Source of the DNA: Cannabis sativa
Taxonomy: Eukaryota; Streptophyta; Magnoliopsida; Rosales; Cannabaceae
Reading direction: 5' to 3'
Assembly: GCF_029168945.1 (NCBI RefSeq)
Contig: NC_083605.1
Span: forward strand, 22,457,280 to 22,521,279
DNA length: 64,000 nucleotides
Shown here: in pieces, positions 47,146 to 57,653 of the stretch
How positions within the stretch are numbered: position 1 is the stretch's first letter
How the letters are laid out: each line of letters opens with the position of its first letter
The notes under the pieces: generated by a model
The model's database searches: none
Told to the model about the DNA's origin: nothing
The model's input: the letters and a program-made list of their open reading frames with translations, nothing else
Translations under genes and position numbers: made by a program

Positions 47146-48645
47146 ATTAGGAGAAAATTACATGCAAGGCACGTAAATTGAGTTTTATATTAGTTGTTAT
47201 AATATAATTAAGAATGATGATATAAATGATGATATAATTTAATTTATTATTATAATTTAATTAAATTTTTTTAATAAAGTAATTAATTCAAGAAAAATTT
47301 ATTTTAATTATTGCGTGAAGTAATTTTTATGTATATTTAAATAATTTAAATGATAGTGTCACAATCTAAAAGTAAATACTAATTGCAATATGTTAGTTCT
47401 AATGATTTAATATAACTATCTAACACTTGAAGAAATCATAATAATGTAATTGTAAATTGATCATAAATTATTATAAAAATAATAAATAATAATAAAAAAA
47501 AAGTTTTAGAGTACACTACTTAAATTGTGAAAAGTCTTAAAAAAATGAAAGAAAGATTTGTTGGAAGGATTTCCAATTAAAATGTTGGCAAAAAGAGAGT
47601 TAGAAAAATTTTGAGTGATACATAATTAATTTAGTGCATCGATTAATCTTTAAATGTGTAACCAAATTAAATTCTAAAATCTAAAATAACTAATCAAGAA
47701 ACAAAATACTGGTACAAATAATTGATCAAATATCCAAACTAAAGTTAACAATGCAAATGTTATAGATTTTGTTGTCACGGAATATTTTGTAGAAAAATCC
47801 AAGTACCTCCAATGATACATGTTCCAAATATCATCTACTATTTTTTTTATTTGAATTTTCAATTAATAAGTTATCAAATATCATAAAATATCCTATTTCA
47901 CTTTCAAATTATATTTAAAAAGAAAACTACTATGAAAATCGTACTTTAAAAAATTTGAGATATTTTCACACTTTATAGTTTCAATTTTTTTTTTTTAAAA
48001 AAAATCAAATAAATAAATAACTTACAATGACTTTATAGTTTCAATTATTATTATTATTATTATTTTCTATCATTAAAATAAACTAAAGAACAATACGATT
48101 TAAATATAAACACGTCTCATAACACACATTGCTTAAAACTAAGTAAATTGCCATAAAGAACCATCCCACATTGATATACGTACCAAATTACATCCAATTC
48201 CAAGTACAATGATATAACATGCTGCCATAAAGATTATATTTGACTGTTTCAAAACTTTTATTGGAAAGGAAAATATGAATAAATGAACCATAATTTGAAT
48301 TAATCTTATAATCTTAACTTTAATCAATATATGAATAATAATTTGAATTAATCTTATAATCTTAACTTTAATCAAATAGGGTTTATAAAAGAGGCATAAA
48401 TAATCAAATAGGGTTAGAAATACGATAATTAAAGAAAATCTAGAACCTTATTTTTTGTTAGATTTAATAGAATTTATTTTATTTTTATTTTATTATATAT
48501 AAATAAAAAGTGACCCATGAATTTCTCATAAACCATTTTATTTTGAATAATAAACCATCTTATTTTTAATATAAATAAAAACTCACCTATAAATTTCTCA
48601 AAAACTAAGAATTCTCTTATATAGGCACACTTTATATAGAATAGA
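47146..48645 (-). mobile_element. Helitron 2, non-autonomous, opposite orientation
   Basis: On the minus strand the 3' end is CTAAT (47150-47146). A 6-bp hairpin ACGTGC-CTT-GCATGT (47174-47160) is about 9 bases inside it. The 5' end starts TC as TCTATATAAAGTGTGCCTAT (48640) or 5 bases further out (48645), resembling the Helitron 1 start TCTTTATATATTAAAAGTGCC. About 1.5 kb, no genes. The two are of related families placed tail to tail. I am less sure of this one because the hairpin has a G-T pair. Confidence 0.62.
48290..48376. repeat. 48-bp tandem duplication
   Basis: Units beginning ATAATTTGAATTAATC at 48290 and 48338, each followed by TTATAATCTTAACTTTAATC. Near-identical, so recent. In Helitron 2. 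Confidence 0.85.
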
Positions 48646-49007
48646 TAATGAGAATTTTTTTATTACTAATTAATTAATTTTGTCTTATTTTATAAGAGTA
48701 TTTTTATTAGTTTCGAAAATGTGGTAAAACAAAATTATAAAAATGGAAGACTTCATAGTAATAAATAATGAATAATGTTAGGGCAGTTATAATTTTAATA
48801 TTTTTTAAAAATAAAAAAAATCTGTTGTTTGTTTTGTAGTGCCACATACACCCCGATCCTTTGTTTTTCTAATATCATTTTTTTAAGAGAATTGTTATTT
48901 GATATGGTGAGGTATTTAATATTATATTTATATGGTATTTTGTAATTAATTAATGATTTTTTATATTATTTATTAAATTAAAATGTATAAAATTGAATAT
49001 TAAAATG
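48646..49007. other. AT-rich spacer
   Basis: A/T-rich DNA between Helitron 2 and the next MITE; no gene or element end seen. Confidence 0.5.
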
Positions 49008-49010
49008 TAA

Positions 49011-49379
49011 GGTAAATACTATTTTGAACTTTGTGTTTTGCAAAAGTTACCGATTGAACTTTGTGTTTTGTTAAATGACAAAATACACTTTGTATTTTCT
49101 AAAATAGTAAAAATAGGACCCTGAGCTTAATTTTTGACAACTTTTTTTTTAATATAATCAACTTAAAGATAATTCCTAATACAAACAGATGCAGAAAATA
49201 TAAATAGTTTTGTCATATCACTTTTAGAACGAATTATAATTAAATTTTATTTTGACAAAATCAATTCAGGATCCTATTTGTATCATTTTAGAAAATACAA
49301 GGTTCATTTTATCATTTAACAAAATAGAAGGTCCAATTGGTAACTTTTACAAAACACAGAATCCAAAATAATATTTACC
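49011..49379. mobile_element. MITE with TAA duplication (PIF/Harbinger-like)
   Basis: Terminal inverted repeats of about 40 bases, starting GGTAAATACTATTTTGAAC and ending …AAAATAATATTTACC. The 3-bp direct repeat TAA flanks it (49008-49010 and 49380-49382), the signature of PIF/Harbinger/Tourist MITEs. 369 bp; the middle also has complementary parts (ACTTTGTATTTTCTAAAAT and TTTTAGAAAATACAAGG). No coding potential. Confidence 0.8.
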
Positions 49380-49423
49380 TAAAATATATCACTAGTTGTG
49401 TCACTTGTACTTAGCGCCTTTAT

Positions 49424-49797
49424 CACTACAAAAAATGTCACTTTTACTAGCACATTTCGCTTCTGCGCTGGTAAAAGTAACTTTTACCCGCGCATTTCGC
49501 AAACTGTGTTGGCAAAGAGGTCAAAGTTTTACCAACGTACATTTGCAGTAGCTAAAATCTAACTTTTATCAGCGCATTTACGCGCTGGAAAGTTATTTTT
49601 GCCAGCGCTTTTCATTTTATGCTGGCAAAAGTTCTAATACCAACATTAATTTTTCAATCCCCTTTTGCCAACACATCACAAGTAAATTCTATTTTACCAG
49701 CGCAATACCAACTTTTGCCAGCACAAAAATATGCTGGCAAAAATCACATTTCTTAGGTCAAATAAATAAATGTGTTATTAATACGCTTCTTCTATAG
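49424..49797. mobile_element. CACTA-type miniature element
   Basis: Starts CACTACAAAAAATGTC, the typical CACTA end, flanked by TAT (49421-49423 and 49798-49800). The right end (CTTCTTCTATAG) is an imperfect inverse. The interior is built of many short direct and inverted copies of a motif like TTTTGCCAGCGC / GCGCTGGCAAAA, the subterminal repeats to which CACTA transposase binds. 374 bp, no coding capacity. Confidence 0.65.
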
Positions 49798-49800
49798 TAT

Positions 49801-51278
49801 GTAATATAAATAAATATACACCCTAAAATAATATATATAATTAAGTATACACAACTTTGTTTTGTATTATGGCTTCTTTTGCATCATAAACTTTTTTTAT
49901 TATTCTAGAATGAAAGGCTTTCTCACATTTGTTTCCCTCGTTAACCATCGTGCAAAAATAATTTAGGCTAATTAGGATTTTTTTTTCCCGAACTTTGACA
50001 TGTACTAAATTATGCTCTCTGAATATTTTTTGCCTTTAAAAATTCCCCCTGAACTATTGAGATTGTTAGATTTAAGGACTTTTGTCTAATTTCATTCAAT
50101 TTTACTCTTTCAGTGATTGTTTATATATTAAATCATGCTCCCCGAACTTTGATATTTACCAAATCATGCCCCTCAAACTTTCTTTTGCAGATTCAAAACT
50201 CATATGGGATTAAAACTCAAAAAATTAATAGTTAAAGGTATTTCGATCCTTCATTCATAATACATATCTGTTTAATTTATTTTACATTTATATTTGATCA
50301 TATATAATTCATATCATTCTTTATAAATTTTTAACAATTTATATTAGTAGCTTTAATTTTTCTCAACCTTTGATTTATGTATCTATGAGTTTTCTTTTTC
50401 GGTGTCTATATATCTTCATTTGAAATATGTAAGAGTTTTATTACAGTTTTTATTGTTTTTTGAATGTAAGGTAGGACGATATATGCATATGAATGTATGA
50501 CTTCCTTGCTTGGGTGTACAATAGAAATTATGATACTAATGTTTGGAATATGGATTTATTGACCCATTAACTAAATAATGTTTGTTTATTAATTTCATGA
50601 TTATCTCAATATAAATATAAAATTGAACTCTTAATAATTATAAAATTCTATTTACTGTGTTTAACTACAATGTCTATTGATATAAGAAATTACAGTAATT
50701 AGCCTTCCATGTGTTGGTTCGTAATTAATTTTGGTCAAATACCATTTTACCCTTTTAATTACTTTGTTATCCTTTAGTTCCATTAATACACTAATGGAAA
50801 TATAATTCAAAATTTCATCTGAATTTGCGTGCAACTTTCTAGTACTAAAATTAACACATGAATAGAATCGACATTTGATTCCTTAGGAAAGTAAGGATTC
50901 CATAATTGAAGATCATGTTTCCAGTCATCCATGTTATTAGATTCTCAAAACATAAGTTTTAAGAATCATCTTTTTTGAGAAACTTTAACGAGCAAATTAA
51001 AGAAACTAATAACATGAATAGGAGTTCATGATAACTCAGGAGTTAGGTCGATCTACTATTGATCATCGTTATGATATGAATTAGGTCTTTATAGTAAACG
51101 GCATGTTAATAAAGACAACTTTATTCATATAGGTCATTGTCATGTAATTTCTATTATATACAGTACTTTCACTTAGATATCTCACTACATCAGTAACCCG
51201 AACCAAGATTACTTGTACCGTAGAACGGGCATTAGTGAACTGTATTAGCAATCATTGATTAAAGATTTTCTAACTTTA
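49801..51278. other. Eroded repeat region with copia LTR relic
   Basis: No gene. At about 49970-50205 there is an AT-rich stretch with repeated phrases such as CCCGAACTTTGACAT and CCCGAACTTTGATAT, in direct orientation, like the end of a fragmented DNA transposon. At 50237-50336 lies an LTR relic. The rest up to the LINE target duplication at 51279 is unassigned. Confidence 0.45.
50237..50336 (+). repeat. Relic of the copia LTR end
   Basis: GGTATTTCGATCCTT then TTATATTTGATCATATATAA, ending TTTTTAACA. It matches the last ~95 bases of the LTR at 40482-40999, so it is a fragment of the same family. Confidence 0.6.
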
Positions 51279-51348
51279 ATATGTTGCTGAATGGATAATC
51301 AATTTTCTCTCTCTCTTTGTTCCTTGCAGCTCTCTCTGAGCTGGTGCA

Positions 51349-52590
51349 ATGGCGAAAACGAGGTCCAAGACTGTGGGAAAGTCAAAAATCTCCAATAGAA
51401 AACCTAAAAAGAAAGGTCCGAATTCATCTGCTGATGTTATGAAGACCAAATCAATGGAAGAAATTCTTGGTGTGGAACCCATGGAATTCTCGGATGAAGA
51501 TGAAGACAGAACAGAGGTGGATCTGGTGCAACCGTTATCTCCAGATTCATCACTGAAATTGATCAAACAACAGGATGAGATAGTTGCTGATTTTGGTTAT
51601 TTCCTTGCTGCAAACAGGGAATGCCAGAATTCTATCTCAAAAGGCATTAACACAACCTCGCCGATTCTGCGAGCTGAACCAGTAATGCGGAGCTTGGAAT
51701 CAGCATTTGTTCATTCGAAGAAGGATGAGAAAGTGAAGATTACTATGGATGATATAGAGGAGGAAGTGTCATATTGGAAATCAGCAATTGTGTGCTATGT
51801 CCTTGGTGCTAATCCACCACTATCTGTTCTTGAAGGCTTTGCAAGAAGGATCTGGAGGGACAAGGTGGACAAGATAGGTATGATTTCTTATGGCATTTTT
51901 CTCATTCGTTTTACAAGTATTAAGGATAGGGATGAGATTCTAGCTGGTGGATATATCTTCTTTAATAAAAGGCCTGTCATTATGAAGGCTTGGGATCCCA
52001 ATCTTAATCTCAAAAAAGAAGATATTAGAACTATTCCCATTTGGATCCAATTAGAGGATTTGGAACTCAGATATTGGGGTCAAAAATCATTGTTTAAGAT
52101 AATAGGTCAGTTAGGAAAACCAATAATGGTGGATGAGGTTACAAGGGAAAGGGATAAACTTCTTTTTCCATGAATCCTCATAGAGGTTTCACTGGAACAA
52201 GAATTTCCTGGCCTGATCTACTTTGAAAATGAGTATGGGGAGGATGCATATGAATGGAAGCCTATTCTTTGCAAGCATTGTAAAGGAATGGGGCATTCTA
52301 CTGAGGAGTGCAGAAAGAAGGAAGCAAAGAAGCAAGAGTGCGTTGTCAAAGGTAAGCAAAGGCAGGGTAACGATGAGGTGAAGACATTAGTGGATGAAGA
52401 GGGATTTAAGCAGGTTGTGAAGGGTTGGAGACCTAAAGAGCAGACAGCTCCTGCTGATCCATCATCACTGAATCAGTTTGTTGTACTTCAGAATGATATA
52501 CCACAAAAGCTACAGGAATTTGAAGTTCGGGATCATGAAGAAAGGCTTGCAGTGGTAATAACTGGAGGAGGGGGAGAACCTCCTCAATGC
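51349..52590 (+). pseudogene. LINE ORF1: DUF4283 and CCHC knuckle protein
   Basis: ATG 51349 (MAKTRSKTVGKSK), a basic N-terminus, an acidic stretch (EFSDEDEDRTEVD), then DUF4283 at residues about 125-235 (WKSAIVCYVLGANPPLSVL…FNKRPVIMKAWDP) and TIPIWIQLEDLELRYWG. An in-frame TGA at about 52171 breaks it (LLFP-stop-ILIEVSLEQEFPG), and the frame is otherwise continuous. The knuckle CKHCKGMGHSTEEC follows at about 52270-52315, and a C-terminal Gln-rich tail runs to 52599. It binds LINE RNA. Only one stop was noticed. Confidence 0.88.
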
Positions 52591-52591
52591 A

Positions 52592-54463
52592 ATGGATAAA
52601 ATTCTAAGTTGGAACGTCTGGGGAATCAACAATCAACATAAACAAAATGAAGTTAAGCAATTCATTGCGAAAAATAATGTTGGTTTGGTTGGTCTCCTCG
52701 GGACGAGAGTTAAGGCTCCAAGTCTTGGAGCTTTATATGTTCGAATGTTTTCTAATTGGTGTTTTACAGCGAATAATGCTTGGCATAAAGGAGGTCAAAT
52801 AATTGTGGCTTGGAATCCGCTGAGTTTTATGGTGGATATTTTGTGGTGCTCTAGCCAATGTATACATCTGTCTATTACTACTGTGGACAAAAGGAATAAG
52901 TTTCTTGTCACTTTTGTCTATGGCTGTAATAAGGAAGAAGAGAGGAGAAGACTTTGGGATGAACTAGTTGGGCTGAAAACGAATGAACCTTTGATTGTGC
53001 TTGGCGATTTTAATGATATTTTAGAGAAGGGTGAAAGGATTGGCAAAAGGGCACATTATAGTCCTACTGCTTTAAAAAACTGTGTACTGAATTGTAAATT
53101 GGAGGATGTAAAATTTGGTGGGAGCTACTTCACATGGAGTAAAAAGCAACAAGGGGATGATAGGATTTTTCCAAAGATAGATAGAGTCTTGGCGAATCAA
53201 AGCTGGCTGGGAATGTATCCATATGCTGAAGCAATTTTTACTGCAGAAGGGTTATTTGATCACACTCCGGCAATATTGACGGTGTATCCTTCGCCTCCAA
53301 GTGGTAGGAAACCGTTTAAATATTTTTGAATGTGGTCTAGTTACCCTCAATATCATGAGCAAATTGTTGAAGCATGGTGCAAACTAGTCATTGGTACCAA
53401 AATGTTTCAAGTAGTTAAGAAGTTACGAAGCCTTAAACCGGTGTTGATGCAATCAACAAACAGGGATTTTCTAATGTATATAGTGATGAATTGAAGGCAA
53501 AACATTGGATGATTGAATGTCAACAGAACCTGGCAAGTGATCCTCTCAATCCTGAATGGAAAAATCAAGAGAGAGAGGCTCGAGAATTATATGCAGAAAA
53601 ACATAAGGTGTTATCATCTTTTCTGCAACAAAAAGCTAAGGCTAATTGGTTAAAGGAAGGTGATTCTAACACTGCTTTGTTCCACTCAAGTATTAGAGAA
53701 AGAAGAAGACAAAATAGGATTCTCTCTATTGTTAATGCGAGAGGGGAAAGAGTTGAGGATCATGATAAGATCACTGCAGCTTTTTTTCAGTACTATAAAG
53801 ACCTGTTGGGGCACAAAATGCAGGAGAGGAAGAAGATTAAAGCAGTGGTGATTGAAGAGGGGCCTGTGATTACAGGAAGTACAAGAGAGAGAGGAATTTA
53901 CAAGAGCTAATTTTAAAGTAGTTGCTGGTTATAGAAGCATGGCACAAGAACATGAAAGAGTGAAATGGAGTAATGAAGTGTGATCACGGCTCAACATCCC
54001 GAAACATACTTTTCTAACCTGGTTAGCTATGTTGAACAGGTTGAAGACTAAAGACAGGTTATGAAAATACAAGGTGATTTATTCGAACATATGCCCCTGC
54101 TGCAATATTGCGGAAGAAAACATAGATCACGTGTTTTTTCAGTGTCAATTTTCTCAGCAATGCTTTCAACTGTTGAAGGAATGGCTTCAGTGGCACACTC
54201 AGGCAGATACCTTGAGGAATTTGATAAAGATCATACGGAAAGCAAGGCAATCTAAATTCAAGAAGGGGATCAAAGCTGCATGCATAACAACACTTGTGTA
54301 CCTGATATGGAGAAGGAGAAATAATCTGATATGGAATGGAAAGTCTCAGCAACCAGCCGAGCTTCTGCAGCAGCTGAAGAAGAATGTTAAAACTAGAATG
54401 ATATTGGTAGTAATGCCAAAAAAAGTAAAAAGTAATGATAGAGAATGGTTTGACAGTTTGTAG
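52592..54463 (+). pseudogene. LINE ORF2 derivative: endonuclease and zf-RVT, RT deleted
   Basis: Overlaps the end of ORF1 by a few bases. The EEP endonuclease (52592-53329) has ILSWNVWGINNQ, GLLGTRV where Glu is the normal catalytic residue (Glu to Gly), VLGDFNDIL and FDHTPA (normally SDH). Then a stop TGA at 53327, and ~160 bases later the linker WLKEGDSNTALFHSS, which usually leads into RT. Here it stops at about 53885. What follows (KHTFLTWLAMLNRLKTKDRL, ICPCCN…DHVFFQCQFS) is the zf-RVT end of ORF2, with stops at 53981 and 54062. It ends at a TAG 54461-54463. No RT motif survives. Confidence 0.85.
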
Positions 54464-54573
54464 ATAACTGTATAGAAATTATTGAGGCCATTATTGGTGC
54501 TTATAAGATGTAAATAAGAGTTTGTGCAATGAATTTCACCTGATTCATCGAAAAAAAAATATGTTGCTGAATG

Positions 54574-57144
54574 TTTTATTCACAACTAATTAATTTTAGT
54601 TCTCTGTATAGCTACAAGTCACTGCCTCATATATGAATAAGGAATTTACTATATTTGATATCAATTATTCAATACTAAATATTTAATTTAACATATTAGC
54701 ATATATCATAATGTTCAACTCTTTATTAATAATTAGAAATGTCTTTATAGACTTTTCAGAGCATAAACCATAACAAACAACACGTCGTTTTCCTAGTGTT
54801 TTCCTCGTCGTTTTCCCACAACAAATTATCAAAAGAAAAATTATGAAAATTAAGTATTTTCATTTATTTTGGGAAATGCATATTTTAATTATTTTGGGTT
54901 AATTTAGACAATAAATTTATATTTTTTTTTGAAATTTTTCATTTTTATTCAACATATATTTAGTAATTATATGTTATTTGGTAATAATTTAAAATGGAAA
55001 AATTTTAATTGGTGAAATAATTACATGATTATTTTTGGACATGTAATTATAATAATTTCAATATTTTAAGAATGTGAATATTTGAGTATTCTACAAGTGT
55101 GCAATTGTTATATTTATTTATTAATTAAGTGATTTATTACATTGAATTAATTAATAATTTTCCATTAAGTATATTTTCATATAATTATATTATACTAATT
55201 TGTATATTTATTTTATTTATACAAATATATTAATAGTATAAATATTTAAGATATTATATGACTATAAATGCATAATTAATTACATATTATGGATTAAATA
55301 TTTAATTTGTTATCATATAATAATTGTACTATTTTGTATTTATTTTTTTATAAATTTATTAGGGGAATTATTCCAAATACAGCTTTTTTAACTTTTTTTT
55401 TAAAAAAAAATTACGGTTTGGGTTTCTAAAGTGGTTGCAATGCTAGTTGCAAAAGGGGTTTCTATACGATTTTTTTGTTGTAATTTAAGTTACAACGCTA
55501 GTTGCAATGGGGATTTCTATATAGAATTCCGTAAAAATATAAAAATAAACTGTTTTGAAGTGTAAAAATGAAAAATCCTCAATTTATTAATAGTGCAATT
55601 AATTAATATTTATATAATTTAAATGCTATATATTAATTCCATAATAGTGCTAGATATATTAAGAAAATATTCAAACATTAAGATAAGTTGAATATTTTAT
55701 TTAGCACATAAATTTTCATTAGATTTCATAAAATAATTCATAAAATATTCATAAAACATTCATAAAATGAATAAATTATAAGCAATTTTGTGATTTGACA
55801 TAAGAAGACATGAAATTGGGATAAATGTTCATATCTAGAATAATTTATAATGATCTTCAGATGACCATACTAGGATCGCTAATTTTAGTGATTGTCTATT
55901 ATGTAAATAATAATAAAAAAAAATTAAGTAGAGCCCAATAACTAATATCATTGTAAAATATAATTTTATGATGTCAAACATGCACTTATATAATATGTTT
56001 TTAGTTTGGTTCTTCAAATACAATAAAACATCTCTATTTTAGATGATCGATATGTGACACTAATTATAGGAGACATGAAATAAAATTACGTCTAGTGTAT
56101 TTTATTTTAGCTTGAATGCATTGCATACATTTAAAAAGTATTAAATTATATAAGATTAATGTTATCTAATTTTAAAAACACTTTATTATTCTTTCAAGAA
56201 TTTTTTTTTTTTTTTTGAATAAATATAAGTACAATTTTCATAATCTAGAACACTTTTTTCAAACACCTATTTTTTTTTTAAATAAAAAAGCTCTATTATT
56301 TATTTATGGGTAAATAATAGTATAAGTACCTAAAGTTTTAAGTTTATAAGTGGCATAATCCTAATGTTTATTTTTAGCGGCATAAGTACCCAATGTTTGT
56401 AAAACTGTAATTTTTTTTTCTAATTTTGTCAGTTTAAGCTGTATTATTTTCTTAAACTGGCCACATATAATGTTCAGATTCTTAATCATTCGGTCTAGAC
56501 ATAAATATATAGTATCAGTTACTTACAAAACTGGAGAAAAATTACAGTTTTACACATTAGATACTTATACCGCTAAAAATAAACATTGAGTTTATACTGT
56601 TTACAAACTTAAAATTTTGGATACTTATGCCGTTATTTACCTTTTATTTATCTACAAAAGAGCTAGATTTTTGGAAATGCGTCACCAGTAAAATTTGGTC
56701 ACAATTTTTAGTGGTGCATTGGAAAAGATAATAATGGCAGCATTGAAATGTTATATTTTTCAATTGAAAAACAAAAAAGAGAAAGATATTGGAATGTAAT
56801 TTGTGAAAGAAAACATTGGAATATTATGTAATATTGTCAATAGATACATCTTAGCTTTTGTCTTGTTTTTCTGTCAGTGCAGCGCACGTGCCAAAATGAA
56901 AATTGTTACAACCGAGTATGATATAATATTGTGGGTCATTTTCTCCTTGGACTATAGAACAAATCATTCAATACCAGCTTATATATACGTTATCCCCGCG
57001 GCTAAATGATTCTTTGACCCTTCATCCTCTTATAAGGTTATAAATACTTAAACATTTAGCTACAAAAACACTATCGAAACAAACAACATGAATATCACTT
57101 CTTTAAATTTTGAAATGGTAACTTCAATTATTATTTGTTAACAT
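54574..57144. other. AT-rich intergenic region, no gene
   Basis: Very A/T-rich DNA. A repeat-like stretch at about 55370-55560 has paired phrases (CTAGTTGCAA, GGGGATTTCTAT / GGGGTTTCTAT) in direct orientation. The MITE at 56309-56641 is the only element with clear ends. The small frames 55835-56023 and 56803-57009 have no domain or start context. Confidence 0.55.
56309..56641. mobile_element. MITE-like element with long inverted repeats
   Basis: Left end GGTAAATAATAGTATAAGTACC and right end GGATACTTATGCCGTTATTTACC are inverted copies. The arms extend inward (AGTTTTAAGTTTATAAG with CTTAAAATTTTGG; AGCGGCATAAGTACC with GATACTTATACCGCT), making a ~330-bp fold-back. No coding potential. A target duplication could not be settled because both flanks are T/A-simple. 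Confidence 0.65.
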
Positions 57145-57149
57145 AAATA

Positions 57150-57641
57150 TGTTAGACTTTTTATTTGGGCTTACATTAAATTTTATTGGTTTTATTAAAA
57201 CTTGGGTTGATTGGATAGTTTTTTTGCTGTGTTAGCCCATGTTGTTGGTGATCAATTGTTAATGGGCTTAGCATCTGTGAGTAAAGTCTAGGTGAAGCAG
57301 AAGTGTGGGCTTTTCTAGTTGACTGAAGCCTTTGATGAGCAGGCCCAGCCCAACTAGGGTTTTGTAGCTAAGTCCCCTCCCTAACTCTATAAATACATAT
57401 TGTCTCATCACAATTGTATACCTTTTGATAATCAGAGAAAATAAACTGCTTCTGATTTAGAGATCTAGGGAGGAAGACTTAGTTGATAGTATTGCACTAT
57501 CAAATTGGAGTAACTGCTGTGGATCAATCAGAGATAATTGCTATGGATCAATCAGGTACACATACCTAATTATTATATCTTATTATTGTGTTCTATGTTA
57601 TATACAAATAGATCTTGGGTTAATTGTTAATTTATCTAACA
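57150..57641 (+). repeat. 5' LTR of the copia at the right end
   Basis: 492 bp, TGTTAGACTTTTTATTTGGG to AATTTATCTAACA. TATAAATA at 57388-57395 is the core promoter, so transcription should start at about 57420. No ORF. Confidence 0.9.
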
Positions 57642-57643
57642 TG

Positions 57644-57653
57644 TGGTATCAGA
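57644..57653 (+). other. Primer binding site of that copia
   Basis: TGGTATCAGA, two bases after the LTR end: the start of the site complementary to initiator tRNA-Met, here continuing as TAGCC where GCC is usual. Confidence 0.9.

Larger units (their letters stand above)
51294..54558 (+). mobile_element. L1-type LINE lacking its reverse transcriptase
   Basis: Flanked by the 15-bp perfect duplication ATATGTTGCTGAATG (51279-51293 and 54559-54573), with a poly(A) end at about 54551-54558. Length is 3.27 kb, where 5-7 kb is normal. ORF1 (51349-52590) is followed by an endonuclease at 52592, then the linker (53491-53910), and next the zinc-finger end (54074-54463). The entire RT (about 600 residues) is missing between about 53885 and about 53900. 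It is of a family other than the LINE at 31065-37664. Because the duplications are intact, the copy either inserted with the deletion or lost the part afterwards. Confidence 0.92.

Noticed and set aside
48290..48376. Tandem repeat as a candidate Helitron subterminal signal
   Set aside because: Only two units in AT-rich DNA; the Helitron ends are fixed by the hairpin and TC/CTRRT motifs, so this is likely slippage.
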